Source of the DNA: Oscillibacter sp. 1-3
Lineage (GTDB): Bacteria; Bacillota; Clostridia; Oscillospirales; Oscillospiraceae
Assembly: GCF_000403435.2 (NCBI RefSeq)
Contig: NZ_KE159707.1
Location: 545,607 to 609,606, forward strand
Reading direction: 5' to 3'
DNA: 64,000 nucleotides
The translations under genes were made by a program, and so were the position numbers. Below are positions 44,541-53,176 of the stretch, one piece after another. The notes beneath the pieces are model-generated. The model worked only from the letters and a program-made list of their open reading frames with translations. It was not told the DNA's origin and searched no databases. The first letter of the stretch is position 1; each line of letters begins with the position of its first letter.

Positions 44541-45213
44541 TTCCCCACACCACCTTAATATAGTCTGGCTCTTTGGGATTCAGCTCCACCTTCTCCCGGA
44601 TGCGCCGGATGTGAACCATCACCGTGTTCTCGCAGGCGTAGCCCTCCTCGTTCCACACCCGGCGGTAGAGCTCCTCCGCCGGGAACACCCTGCCCAGGTT
44701 CCGGAACAGCAGGTCCACGATCTTCGTCTCCGTGGCGGTGAGCTTCACCACGTCCCCGTCGGCCCGGAGCACCCGCTCCGATGCGTCGTAGGTCAGCCGC
44801 CCGTTGACCAGGACGCCCTCCCGCTCCGCCGTGTGGATGTCCCCCAGCAGGGTATACCGCCGCAGCTGGCTCCGGACCCGGGCCACCAGCTCCTGGGGGT
44901 TGTAGGGCTTGGTGACGTAGTCGTCCGCCCCCATGGAGAGGCCCAGGATCTTGTCCGTGTCCTCGCTCTTGGCGGAGAGGACGATGACGGGCAGATTCCG
45001 CCGCTCCCGGATACGGATCAGGGCGGAGAGGCCGTCCAACCTGGGCATCATCACATCGATGAGGATCAGGCGGACCTCCGGATTCAGCGCATGGTCCAGG
45101 GCCTCCATGCCGTTATAGGCTTTCAGGACCTGCCAGCCCTCCCGCTCCAGAGTGATGGCGATGGCGTTTACGATCTCGGGGTCGTCGTCCACGACCAGGA
45201 TACATTCGTTCAT
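44509..45213 (-). CDS. OmpR/PhoB-family response regulator
   Basis: 234 aa. Receiver domain with acidic pair D10-D11, phosphorylated Asp53 in I-D-V-M-M-P and Lys in V-T-K-P-Y; C-terminal winged helix with L-T-A-T-E-T-K-I-V-D-L-L and V-M-V-H-I-R-R-I-R-E-K, ending V-V-W-G-I-G-Y-K. It is the VanR/PhoB type. It is the first gene of the set with kinase and lipoprotein. Three TCTTAC boxes upstream suggest it controls its own operon. Confidence 0.96.
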   Translation of the reverse strand: MNECILVVDDDPEIVNAIAITLEREGWQVLKAYNGMEALDHALNPEVRLILIDVMMPRLDGLSALIRIRERRNLPVIVLSAKSEDTDKILGLSMGADDYVTKPYNPQELVARVRSQLRRYTLLGDIHTAEREGVLVNGRLTYDASERVLRADGDVVKLTATETKIVDLLFRNLGRVFPAEELYRRVWNEEGYACENTVMVHIRRIREKVELNPKEPDYIKVVWGIGYKMERHGA

Positions 45214-45256
45214 GGGTTGAACCTCCCTTTGAGCTGTTACTATCGTAGCAGGGAAT

Positions 45257-45296
45257 TCTTACAAACAACTTGATGAAAATCTTACAAATTTCTTAC
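45257..45296 (-). promoter_or_regulatory. Phased GTAAGA boxes upstream of the response regulator
   Basis: On the minus strand GTAAGA occurs at 45257-45262, 45280-45285 and 45291-45296 (TCTTAC on the plus strand), two with TTT ahead. Spacing is 23 and 11 bp, close to two and one helical turns, as OmpR-type regulators prefer. A TACGAT -10-like element lies downstream. Confidence 0.6.
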
Positions 45297-45302
45297 GATT
45301 TT

Positions 45303-45395
45303 GGGGGGTGTGCCCGCCGCGGGCGGGGACGGGGGTGTACCGCCCTGACGGGCGGGGTGGGGTTTACTCGCCCTTCGGGCGGGAAAAACCCCCGG
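45303..45395. repeat. Hairpin ladder, family C (three hairpins)
   Basis: CCCGC-CGC-GGGCGGG, CCGCCC-TGA-CGGGCGG and CGCCC-TTC-GGGCG, joined by GGGACGGGGGTGTA and GGTGGGGTTTACT. These resemble the units at 16083-16250. Confidence 0.7.
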
Positions 45396-45480
45396 CCATG
45401 CCTCTACTTTACTGCGGTCTTTTCTGTTTGTCTATCTTGAGTTTTGGAATCTCAGGATTTCCACATTTTAGAAAAGCGGC

Positions 45481-45509
45481 TGGACGGGCAGGGAAATGTA
45501 TGCTATACT
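45481..45509 (+). promoter_or_regulatory. Putative promoter of the NSS transporter gene
   Basis: TGGACG (45481-45486), a 17-bp spacer and TATACT (45504-45509). It gives a leader of about 125 bases in which I see no known riboswitch. Confidence 0.6.
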
Positions 45510-45641
45510 GGTCAAAAGCGGCGATATGAGCCCTGAGCGGTCTTTTTTGGCGTGCCCGGATTCATACCGCCTTCTTCTGTCTAAAATATTCAAAACAAAT
45601 TAAAAAACACCGCGCCGCGGGGGAAGACGAGGAAATCACGC

Positions 45642-46976
45642 ATGAGTACGGAACGTAAGAAACACGGACAGTTTACCAGCAGCTGGGGCTTTGTGCTCTC
45701 GGCCGTGGGCTCCGCCGTGGGCATGGCCAACGTGTGGGGCTTTCCCGCCAAGATGGGCAGCAACGGCGGAGGCGCCTTTTTAATCGCCTATCTGGTCTTT
45801 ATCCTGCTCTTCGGCACCGTGGGCCTCTCCGCCGAGTACGCCGTGGGCCGCCGGGCCCGCACCGGCACCCTGGGCTCCTACCGCATGGCCTGGGCCAGCA
45901 GGAACGAGAACCTGGGCAGGGCCGGCGGCGTTTTGGGCTGGCTGCCTCTGGCGGGCTCCATGTGCATCGCCATCGGCTACGCCGTCATCATCGCCTACGT
46001 GCTCAAGGCCTTTTACGCCTCCGTCACCGGCTCCCTCATGACAGCGGATACCGCCGCATGGTTTGAGGGGTTCTCCCTGACGGACTACTCCGTAATCCCC
46101 TTCCACGTGGTAGTGGTGGTGGGCACACTGCTGACGCTGCTGCTGGGGGCCAGGAGCATTGAGCGGAGCAACAAGGTGATGATGCCCCTCTTCTTCATCA
46201 TCTTCCTGGTGCTGGCCGTGCGGGTGGCCTTCCTCCCCGGCGCCGCCGAGGGGTACCGTTATATGTTCTCCTGCCGCTGGGAGGAGCTGCTGGACCCCAT
46301 GGTGTGGATCTGGGCCATGGGACAGGCCTTCTTCTCCCTGTCCATCACCGGCAGCGGCATGATCGTCTACGGCGCGTACCTCCACCCGGAGGAGGACGTG
46401 GTGTCCCTGGCAGGGCGGACCGCCCTCTTTGACACCATCGCCGCATTGGTTGCCGCTCTGGTCATCATCCCCGCCTGCTTCGCCTACCAGCTGGACGTGG
46501 GGGCCGGGCCCTCTTTGCTGTTTGTCACCCTGCCCCGTATTTTGCAGGACATTCCCCTGGGCAGACTCTTCGCTGTGATTCTATACACCGCCATGGTCTT
46601 TGCCGGGGTCAGCTCCCTGCAGAACATGTTCGAGGCGGTGGGCGAGTCTCTTCTGCACAAGTTTCCCAAGCTGAACCGCCGCTGGGTGCTGGTGATCCTG
46701 TGCGTCATCTGTCTGGGCGTCGGAGTGAACATGGAGCCCATCTTCAAGTGGGGCCCCTGGATGGACATCGTATCCATCTATATCATCCCCATCGGCGCCA
46801 CACTGGGCGCGGCCTCCTGGTTCTGGGTCATGAAGCGGGAGGAGCTGATGGAGGAAATCAACCGGGGAGCAAAGCGCCCCTCCGGCGCTCTGTGGTACGG
46901 CGTGGGACGGCTTGTCTACGTCCCCTGCGCCGTGATCCTGTGCTGCGTGGCGCTGTTTTTACAGGTGGCCTTCTGA
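45642..46976 (+). CDS. Neurotransmitter:sodium symporter (NSS) family transporter
   Basis: 444 aa. About eleven membrane segments. First-segment motif S-A-V-G-S-A-V-G-M-A-N-V-W-G-F-P with the following G-S-N-G-G-G-A-F is the substrate- and sodium-binding part of NSS proteins. The G-A-R-S-I-E-R motif and M-V-F-A-G-V-S-S-L-Q-N-M in segment 8 fit too. It likely takes up an amino acid with Na+; the substrate cannot be read. It has a terminator behind it. Confidence 0.95.
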   Translation: MSTERKKHGQFTSSWGFVLSAVGSAVGMANVWGFPAKMGSNGGGAFLIAYLVFILLFGTVGLSAEYAVGRRARTGTLGSYRMAWASRNENLGRAGGVLGWLPLAGSMCIAIGYAVIIAYVLKAFYASVTGSLMTADTAAWFEGFSLTDYSVIPFHVVVVVGTLLTLLLGARSIERSNKVMMPLFFIIFLVLAVRVAFLPGAAEGYRYMFSCRWEELLDPMVWIWAMGQAFFSLSITGSGMIVYGAYLHPEEDVVSLAGRTALFDTIAALVAALVIIPACFAYQLDVGAGPSLLFVTLPRILQDIPLGRLFAVILYTAMVFAGVSSLQNMFEAVGESLLHKFPKLNRRWVLVILCVICLGVGVNMEPIFKWGPWMDIVSIYIIPIGATLGAASWFWVMKREELMEEINRGAKRPSGALWYGVGRLVYVPCAVILCCVALFLQVAF

Positions 46977-47082
46977 GCGGAATTTCGCCCCATACGGGAC
47001 TGCATGTCCGCAGCAGAAGGAGAAACCCGTAAAACCGGCGGCGGAAATACCGGGAGGCCCGCGGGACTTTTCAACAGCATAG

Positions 47083-47112
47083 GAGCGGCGCCGTACCGGC
47101 GCCGCTCTTTTT
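47083..47112 (+). terminator. Terminator after the NSS transporter gene
   Basis: GAGCGGCGCCG, loop TAC, CGGCGCCGCTC, then TTTTT. Confidence 0.88.
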
Positions 47113-47145
47113 CTTCCCGCCGGAGAATATTTCACGGCAAACCTC

Positions 47146-47174
47146 TTGACATTCCCCCTGGTGGAGGGTATATT
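47146..47174 (+). promoter_or_regulatory. Promoter of the secreted beta-lactamase-fold gene
   Basis: TTGACA (47146-47151), a 17-bp spacer and TATATT (47169-47174). Confidence 0.82.
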
Positions 47175-47239
47175 CTGATTCCAGAAAACCGAGACGCCCT
47201 GGGTTCTCCCGTGTCCCCGGGACGGGAAAGGAAGGAAAC

Positions 47240-49321
47240 ATGAAGCGGACATATCAAAAGCTCAGCGCGCTGCTGCTGGCTCTGGCATTGTGCCTCAGCC
47301 TGTCGGTCCCCGCCCTGGCGGCGGAGGAATCCGGTCTTAAAACCACGGCCGAGACCGCGGCGGCGGGCGCCATGACCTACGGCGGCGCCAGCCAAATCAG
47401 CTGGGCCGTGTGGCAGGACGGAAAAATCGTGGAGAGCGGCCTGGACGGCGGCCCCCGGGAGGACCCAAGCCAGAGCCCTCTCCAGGCTCTGGCCGCATCT
47501 GTCCCGGGAACGGTTTACGGCATCGGCTCCGTCAGCAAGATCTACACCACTGTGGCGGCGATGCAGCTGGCGGAGGCGGGGAAACTCAGCCTGGACAAAC
47601 CGGTGACTGCCTATCTGCCGGAATTCAAGATGGCGGACGAGCGGTACAAGCAGATTACCGTGCGGATGCTGCTGAACCACTCCTCCGGCCTCATGGGCTC
47701 CTCCATGGGCAGCGGGCTGCTGTTTGACGACCCCAGCGAGGCGGCCACGGACCAGCTTCTGGAGCGTCTCGCCGTACAGCGCCTCAAGGCGGACCCCGGC
47801 GCGTACAGCGTCTACTGCAACGACGGCTTCACCCTGGCCCAGCTGGTGGTGGAGGCGGTCTCCGGCCAGGAGTTTATGGACTATCTCCGGGCCAATATCC
47901 TAAAGCCCGCCGGTCTGAAAGAGACCTACGCCCCCGGCGACAGCTTTAACAGCCGGGCGGCGATCTACAACGGTACCGATTCCACCTCCCTGCCCATGGA
48001 CTGCCTGGGCGTCCTGGGCACCGGCGGCCTCTACGCCACGGCGGAGGACCTGGCCGCCTTCGGCGGGGCCCTCACCGGCGAGACCCTTTTGAAAAAATCC
48101 TCTCTGGACGCCATGGCCGCGCCGGAGTACGCCCGGGGACTGTGGCCCGAGGAGGACGTCCCGGACGCCCTGGCCTACGGTCTGGGCTGGGACAGCGTGG
48201 AGTGGTTCCCTTTCCATGAAAACGGCATCCAGGCCCTGGTGAAGGGCGGCGACACCCAGTACTACCACGCGGGGCTGGTGGTCCTTCCGGAACACAACAT
48301 GGCCGCGGCGGTGCTGTCCTCCGGCGGCGTATCCACCTACAACGAGATGGCCGCCTCCCAGATGCTGATCGCAGCCCTGGCAGCCAAGGGCGTGGAGGTG
48401 GACGAGACCCCCGCCGTCCTGCCGGAGGCATCCCCCGCCAAAATGCCCCGGGAGCTGATGAACAACGCCGGGTACTACGGCTCCATTCAGCAATACAAGG
48501 TGGATGTGGCCGCCGACGGCACATTGACCATGAGCTATCTGGGGATGGAGATCCCTGCCCAGACCTTTACCTACCATGACGACGGCACCTTCCGGGATGA
48601 GAGCGGCACGGCCTGCCTGAAATTCGTGCAGGAGTCCAACGGGGGGACGTATCTCTACCAGCGGGCCTTCACCCAACTCCCCGGCCTGGGGGGACTGGGC
48701 ACCTCCAACTACGCCGCCGTGAAGCTTCCGGAAAACAAAATCTCTCCGGAGCTCCAGAAGTCCTGGAACGACTTTGTCAGCGGCACCAGCATTCTGCCCA
48801 TGAACGAGCGGTACAGCTCTCAGATCTACCTGGCCCTGACTGCCGCGGCGCAGGTGGAGAGCTCCGCGGCGGAGGGCGTACCCGGCTACATGGGGGCCCT
48901 GAAAATCGTGGACGAAACCCACGCCCAATACGCCGTCCAGATCCCCGGCAATGTGGGCCGGGACGGCTATGACCTGGAGCTCCGCCGGGACGAGGCGGGC
49001 GCGCTTTGGCTGCATCAATCCAACGGAGCCGTGTACATGGAGGAGACGGCCGTGCCCGTCCTCTCCACCGGGAACGGCAGTGTCCGCTGCACCATCCAGC
49101 CCGACGGCTACGCCCGCTGGTACAAGGTGGGCGACAGCGCCGCCGGAAAGACCATGGCGGTCCAGCTGCCGGAGAACGCCGGCTTCTGGGTCTACGACAA
49201 GGATTGGAACGTCACCGCCTCCTCCGTGGTGGGCGGCGACAAATCCGCCAAGCTGCCCGAGGGCGGCACGGTGGTCCTTGCCGGAGATCCCGGCGCGAGA
49301 TTTCAGCTGTCCTTCTCGTAA
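47240..49321 (+). CDS. Secreted serine hydrolase of the beta-lactamase/PBP4* family
   Basis: 693 aa. ATG 47240 follows GGAAAGGAAGGAAAC. Signal peptide at residues 1-28 (K-R, hydrophobic core, A-L-A-A). The serine nucleophile is in S97-V-S-K100, and the second motif is Y192-C-N194. A later K-G-G-D-T may stand for the third motif. After the catalytic domain (about 40-390) come about 300 residues of beta-rich sequence of unknown role. Class C-type fold members in gut bacteria include esterases and D-amino-peptidases as well as beta-lactamases, so resistance should not be assumed. Confidence 0.88.
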   Translation: MKRTYQKLSALLLALALCLSLSVPALAAEESGLKTTAETAAAGAMTYGGASQISWAVWQDGKIVESGLDGGPREDPSQSPLQALAASVPGTVYGIGSVSKIYTTVAAMQLAEAGKLSLDKPVTAYLPEFKMADERYKQITVRMLLNHSSGLMGSSMGSGLLFDDPSEAATDQLLERLAVQRLKADPGAYSVYCNDGFTLAQLVVEAVSGQEFMDYLRANILKPAGLKETYAPGDSFNSRAAIYNGTDSTSLPMDCLGVLGTGGLYATAEDLAAFGGALTGETLLKKSSLDAMAAPEYARGLWPEEDVPDALAYGLGWDSVEWFPFHENGIQALVKGGDTQYYHAGLVVLPEHNMAAAVLSSGGVSTYNEMAASQMLIAALAAKGVEVDETPAVLPEASPAKMPRELMNNAGYYGSIQQYKVDVAADGTLTMSYLGMEIPAQTFTYHDDGTFRDESGTACLKFVQESNGGTYLYQRAFTQLPGLGGLGTSNYAAVKLPENKISPELQKSWNDFVSGTSILPMNERYSSQIYLALTAAAQVESSAAEGVPGYMGALKIVDETHAQYAVQIPGNVGRDGYDLELRRDEAGALWLHQSNGAVYMEETAVPVLSTGNGSVRCTIQPDGYARWYKVGDSAAGKTMAVQLPENAGFWVYDKDWNVTASSVVGGDKSAKLPEGGTVVLAGDPGARFQLSFS

Positions 49322-49361
49322 GCCCTCTTTTCGGCGCGGAGAAAATCGCACCATGAAACCC

Positions 49362-49396
49362 AAGAGGCCGGAGCGGCAAAGCCGCTCCGGCCTCTT
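49362..49396 (+). terminator. Terminator after the beta-lactamase-fold gene
   Basis: AAGAGGCCGGAGCGGC, loop AAA, GCCGCTCCGGCCTCTT, then TGTCTT. Confidence 0.88.
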
Positions 49397-49476
49397 TGTC
49401 TTGATGGAACGCCGTGTGTCCGGCCCCCGCCCCGCAAAGCCGGCGGCTGTCAGCCGCCGCTGCGGGCGAAGCGGCG

Positions 49477-50874
49477 CTATCCCGCCAATTCCGCCGCGGC
49501 GCCGTCCCGGGGAGCCGGCTGGGAACAGTACCGGTCCAGAACCCTGGGCGTAAAGCGCAGAAAGAGCATGATGGAGATCAGGCTGGCGGTGATGTCGCAG
49601 AAGGGCTCGGCGGCAAAGGCCGCAGGGGCGGAAAACAAAATGGGAAACAGTAAAATTCCCCCCAGAAAAAGGCTCTTGCGCATCAGGGAGCACCCCAGGG
49701 CCAGCCGGACCTGCCCCAGGGCGGTGGACATATCCACGCACATCCACTGGACGGCCATGAACAGGGCCCCCGCCGTGTAGACCCGGATGTACCGCACGCT
49801 GCGCTCCAGGATCTCCCCGTCGGTCGAGAAGAACAGGACGAACCGCGGCGCGAAGACCTGGGTCACCGCCAGCATGAGGGCGGCGAAGCTGAAGCACAGG
49901 AAAAACACCCCCCAGAGGGCCTGCCGCACCCGCCTCCGGTCCCCGGCCCCCAGATTGAAGCTCACCACCCCCTGACAGCCCAGGGTGATGCCGCTCATGG
50001 GCATGGCCAGCAGCAGCATATAGCTCTGCACCACGGCGGCGCAGGTGATGAGGGTATCTCCCTCGCCGGGGCCGCCGTGCCGCTGGAGGGCCGTGTTGAG
50101 AATAATGAGGATCACGCTGTCCAATGCGTAGGTGAGAAAGGGGGAGAGGCCCAGCAGCAGAATCCGCCTGCACAGGGCGGGCTGGAGCCGTCCCCAGCGC
50201 AGGGGAGCCGGAAGTCCCGGCAGACCCAGGGACACCAGGGCGAAGGCGCAGGCGGCGGCCTGGGAGAGGACGGTGGCCCAGGCCGCGCCGGAGACGCCAA
50301 AACCCAGCCAGAAGATGAACACCGGGTCCAGGGCGATGTTCAGCGCGGCCCCCAGCATCACCGTGCCCATACCCAGACCGGAGCGGCCCTGGGCAATCAA
50401 AAAGCTGTTCAGCCCGCCGGAGAGCAGGGCGAAGGCGGTGCCGGCGATGTAGACGGTGATATAGTCCATGGCGTGGGGAAAGGTGTCGGCGCTGGCCCCG
50501 AACCACCAGAGAAACTGCCTGCGCAGCAGGAAGAACACCGCGCTCAGCCCCACCGCAAGACCCAGCAGCAGGCGGAAGCAGTTGGAGAGGATGGCGCCGG
50601 CGGCCTCCCGGTCCCCGGCTCCCAGCTTCATGGCCATCAGCGGCGTGCCGCCCAGGCCCACCAGCATGGAAAAGGAGGACAGCAGCGTAATAATGGGCCC
50701 GCAGACCCCCACGCCCGCCAGCGCCAGGCTGCCGGTGCCTGGGATATGTCCGATAAACATCCGGTCCACAATGCTGTACAGGACGTTGACAAACTGGGCC
50801 AGCATGGTGGGCACCGCCAGACGCAGCAGCAGGCCGGGGATCGGGTCCCGCCCCAGGTCGTTCTTTCTCCGCAA
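49477..50874 (-). CDS. MATE-family multidrug/metabolite exporter
   Basis: 465 aa from TTG 50874, with AGGGGAGA 8 bp ahead; the frame is open to 50910 but no site precedes it. Twelve membrane segments. Opening P-I-P-G-L-L-L-R-L-A-V-P-T-M-L-A-Q-F-V-N and Y-S-I-V-D-R-M-F-I-G, then G-A-A-L-N-I-A-L-D-P-V-F-I and its repeat in the second half (M-S-G-I-T-L-G-C-Q-G-V-V-S-F-N-L-G-A) fit the DinF/NorM-type MATE fold. It exports cationic or other compounds by Na+ or H+ exchange. It is alone between two gene-poor gaps. Confidence 0.93.
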   Translation of the reverse strand: MRRKNDLGRDPIPGLLLRLAVPTMLAQFVNVLYSIVDRMFIGHIPGTGSLALAGVGVCGPIITLLSSFSMLVGLGGTPLMAMKLGAGDREAAGAILSNCFRLLLGLAVGLSAVFFLLRRQFLWWFGASADTFPHAMDYITVYIAGTAFALLSGGLNSFLIAQGRSGLGMGTVMLGAALNIALDPVFIFWLGFGVSGAAWATVLSQAAACAFALVSLGLPGLPAPLRWGRLQPALCRRILLLGLSPFLTYALDSVILIILNTALQRHGGPGEGDTLITCAAVVQSYMLLLAMPMSGITLGCQGVVSFNLGAGDRRRVRQALWGVFFLCFSFAALMLAVTQVFAPRFVLFFSTDGEILERSVRYIRVYTAGALFMAVQWMCVDMSTALGQVRLALGCSLMRKSLFLGGILLFPILFSAPAAFAAEPFCDITASLISIMLFLRFTPRVLDRYCSQPAPRDGAAAELAG

Positions 50875-51067
50875 AAAATCATCTCCCCTGAAAAAACTGA
50901 ACGCCCGCATCTATGCGGAGTATGGGACCGCCGCCTCCGGCGGTCCGCCGGCCGAAAAGGGAAGATCCGCCGCTTTTCAGCCTCACTGACTATATACTGC
51001 GGGGCGGATCTTGTCAAGCCCGCTCCGCGCCGGGGGATTTCCAGCCGCGCTTTTCGCTTTGCGGCGC

Positions 51068-51153
51068 TGCAGGGGCGGGGCTCTGTCTCCGCCCGTTTTC
51101 CCGAAAACGCCAGATTTCTGGCGGACGGACTGGGACGAAGCCCGGCCCCTGCA
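51068..51153. repeat. Dispersed repeat family B, short copy
   Basis: TGCAGGGGCGGGGCTCTGTC pairs imperfectly with GACGAAGCCCGGCCCCTGCA. In between is CCGAAAACGCC-AGATTTCTGGCGGACGG. The gap 50875-51233 has no gene. Confidence 0.65.
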
Positions 51154-51233
51154 TAAAATCTGCGGGGAGGACTCTTCCCCAAGCCGCGGGAGCCGAACAG
51201 AAAGCGGGCGTCCGCGGCTCCCGCGCAAAGCAA

Positions 51234-51262
51234 AGAGAAGCGGCGCTCTGCGCCGCTTCTCT
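51234..51262 (-). terminator. Terminator of the ylxM-ffh-rpsP-khpA operon
   Basis: AGAGAAGCGGCG / CGCCGCTTCTCT around a 5-base loop. On the minus strand it is followed by TTGCTTTGC. Confidence 0.8.
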
Positions 51263-51492
51263 CAGTCTACAATATCCACAGATACCTTCACGCCGGTGCG
51301 CTGGGCGTAGGAGCGGACCACAGTGCGGATCTCCTTGGCGATCCGGCCCTGGCGGCCGATGACCTTGCCCATGTCGTCGGGGGCGACGCGCAGCTCCAAC
51401 GTCAGCTCCTGCTCGCCCTGAATCTCCGTGACGGAGACGGCGTCAGGATCGTCCACAAGGTTTCTGGCGATGTAGAGCAGCAAGTCCTTCAT
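51262..51492 (-). CDS. khpA: KH-domain RNA-binding protein KhpA
   Basis: 76 aa, one KH domain with the G-K-V-I-G-R-Q-G-R loop that grips RNA. KhpA works with KhpB (not here) in cell-size and division control in Gram-positives, and its place after rpsP is conserved. It is the last gene of the operon, since a terminator begins at its stop. The usual next genes rimM, trmD and rplS are missing here. Confidence 0.95.
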   Translation of the reverse strand: MKDLLLYIARNLVDDPDAVSVTEIQGEQELTLELRVAPDDMGKVIGRQGRIAKEIRTVVRSYAQRTGVKVSVDIVD

Positions 51493-51508
51493 GCTCTATC
51501 CTCCGGAA

Positions 51509-51748
51509 TCAGAGGACGTCCACTTTTTTCAGCAGAGCTCTGACGGTGTCGGTGGGCTGGGCGCCGGACTTGATCCAGGCCTGGGCCCGCTCGGCGTCAA
51601 TCTTGATGGCGGCGGGGGAGACGCAAGGATTGTAGGTGCCGATCTCCTCGATGAAGCGGCCGTCCCGGGGGAAGCGGGAGTCAGCCACCACAACCCGGTA
51701 GAAGGGCGCCTTCTTCGCGCCCATGCGGCGCAGTCTGATCTTAACCAT
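51509..51748 (-). CDS. rpsP: 30S ribosomal protein S16
   Basis: 79 aa from ATG 51748, with GGAGGTACACATC ahead; a frame from 51763 would bypass that site. [24 protein letters not shown] and the T-Y-N-P turn are the S16 pattern. It sits between ffh and khpA as in most Firmicutes. Confidence 0.98.
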   Translation of the reverse strand: MVKIRLRRMGAKKAPFYRVVVADSRFPRDGRFIEEIGTYNPCVSPAAIKIDAERAQAWIKSGAQPTDTVRALLKKVDVL

Positions 51749-51808
51749 GATGTGTACCTCCAAAAATATTTTGATTTGATTTATATTTCACCTGTTCGGT
51801 TGAAATCC

Positions 51809-53173
51809 TTACTTGAACCGCTTCTTGCGGCCAAAGCCGTGCATCCGGCCGCCCCGGCCCCCCAGCATGGAGGGCATTCGGCCCCGGGAGAACTGCTTGG
51901 TCAGCTCCTGCATCATCTCGAACTGCTTGAGGAGACGGTTGACATCCACTACCTCCAGCCCGCAGCCGGCGGCGATGCGGCGTTTCCGGCTGGCGTTGAG
52001 AACCTTGGGGTTCTCCCGCTCCAGCGGTGTCATGGAGAGGATGATGGCCTCGGTATGGGCCATCTGCTTTTCGTCGATGCTGGCGCCCTGGAGCTGCTTT
52101 CCAAGCCCCCCGGGCATCATGCCGGCCAGCTGGCTGAGATCCCCCATGCCCCGCAGCTGCTGGAGCTGGTCGTAGTAATCCTGAAGGGTGAAGCGGTTTT
52201 TCCGCAGCTTCTCCTCCAGCTTGGCGGCCTGCTTTTCGTCGTAGGCGGCCTCCGCCTTCTCGATGAAGGAGAGCATGTCGCCCATGCCCAAAATGCGGGA
52301 GGCCATGCGGTCGGGGTGGAAGGGCTCGATCATGTCCAGCTTCTCGCCGGTGCCCGCGAACTTGATGGGCTTGCCCGTGGCCGCCCGGATGGAGAGGGCC
52401 GCGCCGCCCCGGGCGTCGCCGTCCAGCTTGGTGAGGATCACGCCGTCGATGCCCAGGGCCTCGTCAAAGGCGCCGGCGGCATTCACCGCGTCCTGGCCGG
52501 TCATGGCGTCCACGACCAGTAAAATCTCGTTGGGACGGACGGCGGCCTTCATCCGCTTGAGCTCGTCCATCAGCTCCTCGTCCACGTGGAGACGGCCGGC
52601 GGTGTCTAAAAACACCATGTCGCTGCCGTGGTCCCGGGCGTGGCGGATGGCGTTTTGGGCGATCTCCACCGGGTCCCCCTGGCCCTGCTCGAAGACCGGC
52701 AGGTCCAGCTGTCCGCCCACCACCTTCAGCTGCTCGATGGCGGCGGGGCGGTACACGTCGCAGGCGGCAAGCAGCGGGCGCTTTTGCAGCTGCTTTCGCA
52801 TCAGGCCGCCCAGCTTTGCCGTGGTGGTGGTCTTGCCCGCGCCCTGGAGGCCCACCATCATCACCACTGTGGGCCCGTTGTTGGCCATGGCGATCTTGGC
52901 GTTGGCGCCGCCCATGAGCTTCGTGAGCTCATCGCTCACGATTTTCACCACCTGCTGGGCGGGGGTGAGGCTGTCCAGCACGTCGGTGCCCACGGCCCGC
53001 TCCGTGACGGAGGCCACAAAGTCCTTGACCACCTTGTAGCTCACGTCCGCCTCCAGCAGGGCCAGACGGACCTCCCGCATGGCCTCCCGGACGTCGTTCT
53101 CCGTCAGGCGGCCCTTGCCCCGCAGCCGCTTGAATGCGGCGTTCAGTTTTTCAGTCAGTCCCTCAAATGCCAT
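51809..53173 (-). CDS. ffh: Signal recognition particle protein Ffh
   Basis: 454 aa. N domain (M-A-F-E-G-L-T-E-K-L), then the G domain with G-L-Q-G-A-G-K-T-T-T, D-T-A-G-R-L and T-K-L-D-G-D-A-R-G-G, then the Met-rich M domain (G-M-M-P-G-G-L-G-K) that binds SRP RNA and signal sequences. It delivers ribosomes to the membrane. Starts 3 bp after ylxM. Confidence 0.98.
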   Translation of the reverse strand: MAFEGLTEKLNAAFKRLRGKGRLTENDVREAMREVRLALLEADVSYKVVKDFVASVTERAVGTDVLDSLTPAQQVVKIVSDELTKLMGGANAKIAMANNGPTVVMMVGLQGAGKTTTTAKLGGLMRKQLQKRPLLAACDVYRPAAIEQLKVVGGQLDLPVFEQGQGDPVEIAQNAIRHARDHGSDMVFLDTAGRLHVDEELMDELKRMKAAVRPNEILLVVDAMTGQDAVNAAGAFDEALGIDGVILTKLDGDARGGAALSIRAATGKPIKFAGTGEKLDMIEPFHPDRMASRILGMGDMLSFIEKAEAAYDEKQAAKLEEKLRKNRFTLQDYYDQLQQLRGMGDLSQLAGMMPGGLGKQLQGASIDEKQMAHTEAIILSMTPLERENPKVLNASRKRRIAAGCGLEVVDVNRLLKQFEMMQELTKQFSRGRMPSMLGGRGGRMHGFGRKKRFK

Positions 53174-53176
53174 GGC

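Noticed and set aside
45510..45641. Riboswitch in the leader of the NSS transporter gene
   Set aside because: The leader is long enough, but none of the conserved glycine, lysine or other aptamer motifs was found.
47240..49321. Antibiotic-resistance beta-lactamase
   Set aside because: The fold and SxxK/YxN motifs are there, but the length of 693 aa and long C-terminal extension fit the broad serine-hydrolase group; resistance cannot be inferred.
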